The notes below the pieces were generated by a model, which saw nothing but the letters and a program-made list of their open reading frames with translations, did no database searches and was not told where the DNA came from. A stretch of 5,476 nucleotides of DNA from an uncultured Ruaniaceae bacterium (GTDB taxonomy: Bacteria > Actinomycetota > Actinomycetes > Actinomycetales > Beutenbergiaceae), in NCBI GenBank assembly GCA_938004115.1, contig CALKWS010000010.1:1-5476 (forward strand), given 5' to 3'. The position numbers and the translations under genes were made by a program. How positions within the stretch are numbered: position 1 is the first letter of the stretch; the number at the start of each line of letters is the position of its first letter. Of this stretch, positions 1 to 4,868 are shown piece after piece.

Positions 1-43
1 CGTCCTCGGCGATCTGGGGCAGATGGGTTGGCGTGTGCGTCAT
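1..43 (-). CDS. 5' end of a divergent gene, product not identifiable (partial)
   Basis: On the minus strand an ATG at 43-41 opens a frame that stays open to the window edge and reads MTHTPTHLPQIAED. A GGAGG motif at 54-50 lies 6 bases upstream, which is good spacing. A second in-frame ATG at 49-47 directly abuts the GGAGG and is a poor start, so 43 is preferred. Fourteen residues are too few to assign a family. By context (head-to-head with an inositol-type regulator and iolB across a shared control region) it could be another inositol catabolism gene, but nothing in the visible residues shows this. Confidence 0.6.
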   Translation of the reverse strand, partial: MTHTPTHLPQIAED

Positions 44-61
44 TGTCATCCTCCAGCCGCG

Positions 62-74
62 GTCACAGCGTGAC
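62..74. promoter_or_regulatory. Inverted repeat GTCAC-AGC-GTGAC, possible operator
   Basis: A perfect 5-3-5 inverted repeat sits just upstream of the ribosome binding site of the left divergent gene. It would lie in that gene's 5' leader if the candidate minus-strand promoter is right. Its GTCA half resembles the GTCANGAC sites further right, but it has a 3-base spacer, so it would place the half-sites differently. It may be a diverged operator for the same regulator, a site for another protein, or chance. Confidence 0.35.
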
Positions 75-114
75 GCCCGTTCGCAGCGGCCCCGCGAGTT
101 GGCGTGCAGGATCC

Positions 115-144
115 ACTCTTCCGAGAAGGCTGTCCTATTGTCAA
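115..144 (-). promoter_or_regulatory. Candidate promoter for the left divergent gene
   Basis: On the minus strand a consensus TTGACA (144-139) is followed after 18 bases by AAGAGT (120-115). The -35 is perfect but the -10 is weak (A2 and T6 match). Transcription would start near 108. The -35 box lies inside the operator-like repeat at 138-149, so a protein bound there should exclude RNA polymerase. Confidence 0.4.
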
Positions 145-149
145 GACAA
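138..149. promoter_or_regulatory. Operator-like palindrome TTGTCAAGACAA (site 1)
   Basis: This is an inverted repeat TTGTC-AA-GACAA with a GTCAAGAC core. It differs at one position from the GTMTAKAC core described for HutC-subfamily GntR regulators. As I recall, it also matches nine of ten positions of the KGWCHTRACA motif reported for the GntR-type inositol repressor IolR of Corynebacterium glutamicum. It overlaps the candidate -35 boxes in both directions, making it the best candidate for a shared operator of the adjacent GntR protein. Confidence 0.6.
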
Positions 150-166
150 AGAGGGGAACGTCGAAT
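138..166 (+). promoter_or_regulatory. Candidate promoter for the regulator-iolB-dehydrogenase unit
   Basis: TTGTCA (138-143, five of six matches to TTGACA) and TCGAAT (161-166, four of six to TATAAT) are separated by 17 bases. Transcription would start near 172-175, leaving a leader of about 85 bases that contains two further operator-like sites. The -35 box overlaps the same palindrome as the opposing candidate promoter. Match quality is moderate. Confidence 0.45.
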
Positions 167-197
167 AGCATTGTCCTCCCCAGCGGCTATCCCTCAG

Positions 198-209
198 GCG
201 TCATGACGC
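198..209. promoter_or_regulatory. Operator-like palindrome GCGTCATGACGC (site 2)
   Basis: This is a perfect 12-base palindrome whose GTCATGAC core shares the GTCANGAC pattern of sites 1 and 3. It lies 49-60 bases before the GntR start, probably downstream of the transcription start, where a bound repressor could act as a roadblock. Its flanks (GC rather than TT/AA) differ from site 1, so affinity may be lower. Confidence 0.5.
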
Positions 210-216
210 GCCTGGC

Positions 217-228
217 TTGTCACGACCA
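217..228. promoter_or_regulatory. Operator-like site TTGTCACGACCA (site 3)
   Basis: This matches site 1 at 10 of 12 positions, including the TTGTC half and the GAC of the other half; the core is GTCACGAC. Its centre is 19 bases from that of site 2, roughly two helical turns, so two dimers could bind on the same face of the DNA. It lies just upstream of the ribosome binding site of the GntR gene. Confidence 0.5.
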
Positions 229-242
229 CTGCCCAAGGAGCG

Positions 243-248
243 AAGGAG
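243..248 (+). promoter_or_regulatory. Ribosome binding site AAGGAG for the GntR gene
   Basis: AAGGAG at 243-248 lies 9 bases before the GTG at 258 and supports this non-ATG start. A second identical AAGGAG at 235-240 lies 17 bases away, too far to serve this start well. Confidence 0.7.
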
Positions 249-257
249 ACCTCCCCC

Positions 258-995
258 GTGCCCGCCTCACTCGAGATCGATCTGGACCGCTCCTCCCCGG
301 TGCCGCTGTACCACCAGGTCGCGGCGGCCATCGAGAGCGCCATCCGCGACGGCACCCTGCCTCCGGACACCAAACTGGAGAATGAGGTGGCCCTCGCCCA
401 GCGGTACAACCTGTCCCGGCCCACGATGCGCCAGGCGATGGACCAACTGGTCCGTAACGGGCTGGTGGTGCGTCGCCGCGGAGTGGGCACCCAGGTGATC
501 GGACCCCGGGTGCGGCGCAACCTGCGCCTCTCAAGTTTGTACAACGACCTGGTCTCCGAAGGGGCAAACCCGCAGACGACGGTCCTGTCGTTGGAACGGA
601 TCGGCGCGCCGGCCCAGATCGCCGAACCGCTGAAGATCGCCACCGGCGATGAGGTGTGTCATCTGCGCCGGTTACGGACGGTGGACGGCCAGCCGCTCGC
701 CATCATGGAGAACTGGGTGCCGGCCGGTGTCGCGCAACTGGACAAGGACTCCTTGGAGCAGGACGGCTTGTACAACATCTTGCGCAAGGCCGGGATCGAC
801 TTCCGGATGGCCCATCAGCGGGTGGGCGCCACCACCGCCGGCGCCGAGCAGGCCGAGTTGCTCCAGTGCAACCGCGGTTCGGCCCTGGTGATGATGGAAC
901 GCACCGCCCTGGATAGCCGTGGCATCGCCGTGGAGCACGGTCACCACCTCTATCGGGCGGACCGGTACTCCTTCGACATCACCCTGGTGGATTGA
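258..995 (+). CDS. GntR-family (HutC subfamily, UTRA domain) transcriptional regulator, probable inositol catabolism repressor
   Basis: A 245-residue regulator, the usual length for the HutC subfamily. Residues about 15-80 form the GntR winged helix: PLYHQVAAAIESAIRDG opens helix 1, LENEVALAQRYNLSRPTMRQAM (from residue 40) covers the helix-turn-helix, and LVVRRRGVGTQV (69-80) is the wing. Residues about 95-240 are a UTRA ligand-binding domain, with the typical strand pairs VCHLRRLRTVDGQPLAIMENWVP (from 133) and SALVMMERTALDSRGIAVEHGHHLYRADRYSF (from 208). The GTG start follows AAGGAG by 9 bases. The gene ends 40 bases before iolB, so the two are probably co-transcribed. Family membership is clear. 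The role as an IolR-type repressor, released by an inositol breakdown intermediate, is inferred from iolB next door and the matching upstream palindromes. It could instead respond to another sugar. Confidence 0.9.
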   Translation: MPASLEIDLDRSSPVPLYHQVAAAIESAIRDGTLPPDTKLENEVALAQRYNLSRPTMRQAMDQLVRNGLVVRRRGVGTQVIGPRVRRNLRLSSLYNDLVSEGANPQTTVLSLERIGAPAQIAEPLKIATGDEVCHLRRLRTVDGQPLAIMENWVPAGVAQLDKDSLEQDGLYNILRKAGIDFRMAHQRVGATTAGAEQAELLQCNRGSALVMMERTALDSRGIAVEHGHHLYRADRYSFDITLVD

Positions 996-1035
996 CCAAC
1001 CGGCAGAACCGTTCAGCACGAAGTGAGGATTCGCT

Positions 1036-1956
1036 ATGCCCCATGCACACACCAACCCCTGGTTCCATCGCGCAGGCAGCACAGGTCACGGGCCCTGGGC
1101 CCTGGACCTGGGCACGGCTGATTCGGCCATCCAGGTGCCGGGGTGGGAGCACACCGGCATCCGCAGCGCCGAACTCGCCCCCGGCGGGCACGTGCATCTG
1201 AGCGCCCAGGGCGAAGAGCGGCTCGTGGTGCCGCTGAGTGGTTCCTTCGACGTGCAGGTGGACGGGACGCGCTTTGAGTTGGAGGGCCGCAAATCGGTGT
1301 TCCACGGCCCCACCGATGTGCTCTACGCCGGTGTCGGCACCGAGATGCGGATCGGTTCACCCGGTGGCGGGCGGGTGGCCATCGCCTCGGCCCCCGCCAC
1401 CGCGGCTTACCCGGTCCGGCACGTGGGCAAGGATGAGGTGCCGGTGGAATTGCGCGGGGCAGGTGTGGCCTCGCGCCAGGTGCATAATTTCGGCACCCCG
1501 GCCGCCTTGGATGCGGACCGGTTCATCGTCTGCGAGGTGTTGACCCCGGCGGGTAACTGGTCCTCCTATCCGCCGCACAAGCACGATGAGGAGACCGACG
1601 GGGAGACCGCGCTGGAGGAGATCTACTACTTCGAGATGCAGCCCGCCGAGGGCATGCCGATCCCCGCGCCCGAGGAGGGCGGTCCGGATCCGATGGGCTA
1701 TCAGCGCGTGTACGCCTCTGATCACCGGGAGATCGACGTCACCGCCGAGGTGCGCACCGGCGACGTGGTGTTGGTGCCCTATGGCTGGCACGGTCCCGCG
1801 ATGACACCACCTGGGCACGACATGTACTACCTGAACGTGATGGCCGGTCCGGGCCCGCTGCGGGCGTGGTTGATCAGCGACGATCCGCACCACGGATGGA
1901 TCCGGCGCACCTGGGAGGACCAGGAGATCGATCCTCGGCTGCCGTTCAACGGCTGA
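1036..1956 (+). CDS. iolB: 5-deoxy-glucuronate isomerase IolB
   Basis: A 306-residue cytosolic enzyme of myo-inositol catabolism that converts 5-deoxy-D-glucuronate to 5-dehydro-2-deoxy-D-gluconate, the substrate of the IolC kinase. The protein has the two-cupin IolB layout. The signature NWSSYPPHKHDEE (174-186) supplies metal ligands H181 and H183, LEEIYYFEM (193-201) supplies E195, and GWHGP (250-254) supplies H252; this His-x-His/Glu/His set is the expected cupin metal site. The C-terminal YYLNVMAGP (264-272) and W(I/E) segments are also typical. Length is slightly above the usual 270-300 residues. ATG at 1036 follows GAGG (1025-1028) by 7 bases. It lies between the GntR regulator and a dehydrogenase whose GTG begins 9 bases after its stop, indicating one operon. 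Identification rests on the conserved motif and is strong. Confidence 0.95.
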   Translation: MPHAHTNPWFHRAGSTGHGPWALDLGTADSAIQVPGWEHTGIRSAELAPGGHVHLSAQGEERLVVPLSGSFDVQVDGTRFELEGRKSVFHGPTDVLYAGVGTEMRIGSPGGGRVAIASAPATAAYPVRHVGKDEVPVELRGAGVASRQVHNFGTPAALDADRFIVCEVLTPAGNWSSYPPHKHDEETDGETALEEIYYFEMQPAEGMPIPAPEEGGPDPMGYQRVYASDHREIDVTAEVRTGDVVLVPYGWHGPAMTPPGHDMYYLNVMAGPGPLRAWLISDDPHHGWIRRTWEDQEIDPRLPFNG

Positions 1957-1965
1957 GGGCACGCG

Positions 1966-2961
1966 GTGGCCACCACGATCGGGCTGCTCGGAGCCGGACG
2001 TATCGGGACGCTGCACGCGGCGAACCTGCGCGCCCTGGCTGGGGTGGAGGTGCTGATTGCCGACGTCGAGCCGGCCCGGGCGCAGCGGGTCGCCGCCGAC
2101 GTGGGCTGCTCCGCGGTGGCAGACGCCGAGGAGTTGTTCGCCCGTGATCCCGATGGCGTGGTGATCGCGGCGGGCACCGACCAGCACGCGCCGTTGGTCC
2201 AGCGGGCGGCGGCAGCCGGCGTTGCGGTGTTCTGCGAGAAACCCCTGGCGCGGACCACCGCGGAAGCGTTGGTGGTGCTGGAGGCGATCGACGCGGCCGG
2301 GGCCACGGTGCAGGTCGGTCACCAGCGGCGCCTGGATCCCGGATATCGGGAGGCCCGGCGGGCGTACCGGGCGGGAGAACTGGGGTGGTTGCACACCATT
2401 CGGGCGGTGACCGCGGATCAGTTCCCACCGGCTGTGGAGTTCCTGGCCACCTCCGGTGGGTTGTTGCGGGACTGCTCGGTGCACGATTTCGACATCCTGC
2501 AGTGGATCACCGGGCAGCCGATCGTGGAGGTCTACGCCCGCGGCTCCAACAATGGCGATCCGGCCAGCGGCGCCGTCGGGGACGTGGATTCGGCGGTCAC
2601 GCGGGCCACGTTCGCCGACGGCACCCTGGCCACGGTCTCGGCCACCCGGTACAACGGCGCGGGGCACGACGTGCGCCTGGAGTTGCATGGTTCCCTGGGC
2701 ACCACCCAGGTGGGCTTGGACGCCAGTTACGCCGGCCGCAGCGCCGAGCCCGGGTTCGTCTACCCCGCCGGCCGCGCGCACAGCACGTTCCACGAACGAT
2801 TCGCCGGCGCCTATGCGGCGGAGATGGCGGCGTTCGTGGCGTTGGCGCGCGGATCCGGTGATAACCCGTGCCCCGCTCCGGAAGCAGTGGACGCCGGGCG
2901 GGTCGCCGACGCCGCGCAGGCCTCACTGGAATCAGCCCTGCCGGTGCGGGTGGCGCGCTGA
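1966..2961 (+). CDS. Gfo/Idh/MocA-family dehydrogenase, probable inositol 2-dehydrogenase (IolG-like)
   Basis: A 331-residue NAD(P)-dependent oxidoreductase. The N-terminal Rossmann fold has GAGRIG (9-14) for dinucleotide binding and an acidic D33 at the end of strand 2, which favours NAD. CEKPL (90-94) carries the family's catalytic lysine K92. GGLLRDCSVHDFD (164-176) carries D169 and H173, matching the Asp and His described for Bacillus IolG. GHQRRLDPGY (118-127) and GDVDSAVTRATFADG (205-219) resemble IolG segments. The likely reaction is oxidation of myo-inositol (or a related inositol such as scyllo- or chiro-) to the inosose. The GTG start at 1966 has GAGGG at 1955-1959, overlapping the iolB stop, so translation is probably coupled. 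Actinobacterial inositol clusters often carry several paralogues of this family, so the exact substrate is uncertain and I withhold the iolG symbol. Confidence 0.85.
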   Translation: MATTIGLLGAGRIGTLHAANLRALAGVEVLIADVEPARAQRVAADVGCSAVADAEELFARDPDGVVIAAGTDQHAPLVQRAAAAGVAVFCEKPLARTTAEALVVLEAIDAAGATVQVGHQRRLDPGYREARRAYRAGELGWLHTIRAVTADQFPPAVEFLATSGGLLRDCSVHDFDILQWITGQPIVEVYARGSNNGDPASGAVGDVDSAVTRATFADGTLATVSATRYNGAGHDVRLELHGSLGTTQVGLDASYAGRSAEPGFVYPAGRAHSTFHERFAGAYAAEMAAFVALARGSGDNPCPAPEAVDAGRVADAAQASLESALPVRVAR

Positions 2962-3026
2962 GACCCGGGGCCGGCGTCATCCACATGTGCCAGCGCCTGC
3001 ATCAAGACTCACACGGCCGGCACCCC

Positions 3027-3058
3027 GGCCGGGGCGGCTCACGTTGCCGCCACCGGCC
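3027..3058. terminator. Strong GC hairpin between convergent operons, likely bidirectional terminator
   Basis: GGCCGGGGCGGC (3027-3038) pairs with GCCGCC (3046-3051) and CCGGCC (3053-3058), giving a 12-bp all-GC stem with a 7-base loop TCACGTT and one bulged A at 3052. It lies between the stop of the dehydrogenase (2961) and the stop of the convergent solute-binding protein gene (3076-3074). There is no T-tract on either side, as is common in actinomycetes, so whether it terminates intrinsically is inferred. An overlapping 7-bp stem (CGGCCGG 3014-3020 with CCGGCCG 3025-3031, loop CACC) would compete with it. The rest of 2962-3073 holds nothing else I can support. Confidence 0.6.
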
Positions 3059-3073
3059 AGGAGATCGCGAGCG

Positions 3074-4057
3074 CTACTCTGCGGCCTGCTCCTCCAACGT
3101 CGCCGCGAACTCCTCGGCGTTCTCGGCGGTCACCAAGGTGGTGTCGATGGCGATCTCGGCTTCGATGTCTTCACCGCCCGCCACCCGGATGGCTTCCTCA
3201 ATGCTGCGGGCGCCCATCTCGTAGGCACCCTGGGCCATGGTGGCGTCCAGTTCGCCGGCGATGATGGAGTCGATCGCATCGCCGGTCCCGTCCACCCCCA
3301 CGATGAAGAAGTCATCGAGGTTCAGTCCCGCTCCGCGGACGGCTTCGATGGCACCCAGGGCCATGTCGTCGTTGGCCGCGAAGATCACGTCCAGTTCGGG
3401 GTTGGCCTGCAGGGCGTCTGCGGTGACGGCGCGGGCCTGCGCCCGGTCGGAGTCGGCCGCGAGGTCAGCCACGAGGTTGAAGTCGGTGCCCTCGAGCACC
3501 TCTAGTGCGCCGTCGATGCGGTTATCGGTGGAGGGGTTCCCGGCCACCCCGCGGATGGCGAGCAGTTCGCCGGAGCCCACCTCATCGAGGAGGAACTGAC
3601 CCACGGCCTGACCCAGGTCCCAGTTGTCGGTGCCGATGAACGTTTCCGCACCGTCCCACCCCTCGATGTTGGTGTCCAGGAGCACAACCGGGGTGCCTTC
3701 GTCCACGGCGCTTTGCAGGATGGGTTGGAGTTGTTCGGCCTGGGTGGGTGAGACCACGAGCACATCGGGCTGGTTGGTCAGATCGGCCTGGATGCGGTCG
3801 ATCTGCTCCTGGACCTCGGTCTCCTGTGTCGCCCCACCCACGGTGACGTTCACGCCGTTCTCGGCCGCGGCGTCCTCCACCCCGCCCATCACCTGCAGCC
3901 AGTACGGGGAGGTGGTGGTCTTCAGGACCACGGCAATGTTCAGCGCATCATCATCGCCGCCGCCATCGCCGTTGCCATTACCGCAGGCACTCAGCGCGAG
4001 GACCGCGGCGGCGGTGAGGGCTGTACCCACACGCCATGTCTTGGTTCTAGAGGCCAT
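3074..4057 (-). CDS. Sugar ABC transporter solute-binding lipoprotein (RbsB-like, CUT2 type), possibly for inositol
   Basis: A 327-residue extracytoplasmic receptor that would deliver a sugar or cyclitol to the membrane permease. The N-terminus has basic residues, a hydrophobic stretch and the lipobox LSAC, so the mature protein should be lipid-anchored at C25, followed by a flexible Gly/Asn/Asp linker (26-37). The rest is a periplasmic-binding-protein type I fold: IAVVLKTTTSPYW near 41-53, VLVVSPTQAEQLQPIL (99-114), NRIDG with R180, AANDDMALGA (227-236) with N229, GVDG (254-257) with D256, and Q276. These correspond to ligand-contacting positions in RbsB. AAGGAG (4069-4064) is 6 bases before the ATG and lies inside the end of the ATPase gene; only 3 bases separate the genes. 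The substrate cannot be read from sequence; inositol is inferred from iolB and the dehydrogenase nearby, and ribose, xylose or fructose remain possible. Confidence 0.9.
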   Translation of the reverse strand: MASRTKTWRVGTALTAAAVLALSACGNGNGDGGGDDDALNIAVVLKTTTSPYWLQVMGGVEDAAAENGVNVTVGGATQETEVQEQIDRIQADLTNQPDVLVVSPTQAEQLQPILQSAVDEGTPVVLLDTNIEGWDGAETFIGTDNWDLGQAVGQFLLDEVGSGELLAIRGVAGNPSTDNRIDGALEVLEGTDFNLVADLAADSDRAQARAVTADALQANPELDVIFAANDDMALGAIEAVRGAGLNLDDFFIVGVDGTGDAIDSIIAGELDATMAQGAYEMGARSIEEAIRVAGGEDIEAEIAIDTTLVTAENAEEFAATLEEQAAE

Positions 4058-4060
4058 GAT

Positions 4061-4867
4061 CTACTCCTTCTTGTGGGTTTTCGCTCCGACGATCAGTGAA
4101 ACCATCTCTTCCATCGTCTCCGCGGTGGGTACGACTTGGCCGACCACCCCGCCTTGCCGCATCACCACCGCTTTGTCACACACCTCCACCACGTGATCCA
4201 TGTTGTGGGAGATGAGGATGATCGAGATGTTGTACCGGCGTGGCAGTTCGGCGATCGTGTCCAGCACGTTGCGCGTCTCTCGCACCCCGAGCGCCGCCGT
4301 CGGCTCATCGAGGATCAGCACCCGGGTGGCGAACGCCACGGCGCGGGCCACCGCCACGGCCTGCCGCTGGCCACCGGACATCAGGCCCACCGAGGAGTTG
4401 AAACTCGGCAGGTGTACCTGCAGCGACTCGAGTTTGCGACGGGCCTCGGTCTCCATCGCTTTGCGGTCCAGCCAGCCCAGGGCGCGCAGCCGGCGCGGTT
4501 TGGTCAGTTCGTTGCCCAGGTACAGGTTGGAGACCACGCCGAGGTTGTCGAACAGCGCCAGGTCCTGGTAGACCGCTTCGATGCCCAGCGCCCGGGCGTC
4601 GTTCGGGGACCGGATGTCCGCCGGCTCCCCATCGATATAGATCTTGCCGGCATCGAGCCGGTGCACGCCGGTGATGGCCTTGATCAGCGTGGACTTACCG
4701 GCCCCGTTGTCACCGAGCAGTCCCAGCACCTGGCCTTCATCCAGTGAGATGCTCACGTCATTCAGCGCCCGCACCGGTCCGAAGAGTTTGGAGGCGCCGC
4801 GTACTTCCAGGATCGGGGGTGTGCGCCCGGACTCCGCGGGGGCTGGTGCTGCTAAGGCCTCTGACAT
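4061..4867 (-). CDS. Sugar ABC transporter ATP-binding protein, single-domain (FrcA-like)
   Basis: A 268-residue cytoplasmic ATPase that powers the importer. It shows Walker A GDNGAGKST (52-60), Q-loop VYQD with Q101, ABC signature MSGGQRQ (163-169), Walker B VLILDEPT (183-190) with catalytic E188, and H-loop SHNMD with H221. All core motifs are intact. There is one nucleotide-binding domain, unlike RbsA, MglA or XylG, which carry two in about 500 residues, so a homodimer is expected. I choose ATG at 4867 although the frame runs upstream to 4933: the extra 22 residues would lie entirely inside the permease gene and are basic and unlike the family. With this start, one base separates it from the permease stop, and an AGAAGG ribosome binding site lies about 9 bases upstream within the permease's last codons. 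Confidence 0.92.
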   Translation of the reverse strand: MSEALAAPAPAESGRTPPILEVRGASKLFGPVRALNDVSISLDEGQVLGLLGDNGAGKSTLIKAITGVHRLDAGKIYIDGEPADIRSPNDARALGIEAVYQDLALFDNLGVVSNLYLGNELTKPRRLRALGWLDRKAMETEARRKLESLQVHLPSFNSSVGLMSGGQRQAVAVARAVAFATRVLILDEPTAALGVRETRNVLDTIAELPRRYNISIILISHNMDHVVEVCDKAVVMRQGGVVGQVVPTAETMEEMVSLIVGAKTHKKE

Positions 4868-4868
4868 C

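Larger units (their letters stand above)
44..257. promoter_or_regulatory. Divergent intergenic control region
   Basis: This 214-base stretch lies between the start of the left minus-strand gene and the GTG start of the GntR gene. I see no convincing gene in it. It holds candidate promoters in both directions, three GTCANGAC inverted-repeat cores (centred near 143.5, 203.5 and 222.5) and one GTCAC-AGC-GTGAC inverted repeat. That concentration of dyad symmetry, next to a gene for a dimeric GntR/HutC repressor, suggests it controls both units and that the regulator is autoregulated. The arrangement is seen in the sequence; the regulatory logic is inferred. Confidence 0.75.

Noticed and set aside
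104..385. Small plus-strand open frame starting in the intergenic region
   Set aside because: It lacks a good ribosome binding site and runs into the GntR gene in another frame. The translation shows no domain and becomes Arg/Pro-rich in the overlap.
1357..2793. Long minus-strand open frame of 478 codons across iolB and the dehydrogenase
   Set aside because: It is antisense to two genes with intact family motifs. Its translation is rich in Arg, Gly, His and Val with no recognisable domain, as expected for the mirror frame of GC-rich codons.
2456..3505. Plus-strand open frame of 349 codons crossing from the dehydrogenase into the convergent binding-protein gene
   Set aside because: It spans two real genes on opposite strands and the terminator hairpin. 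Its composition is low-complexity Arg/Pro/Trp, so it is a frame shadow.
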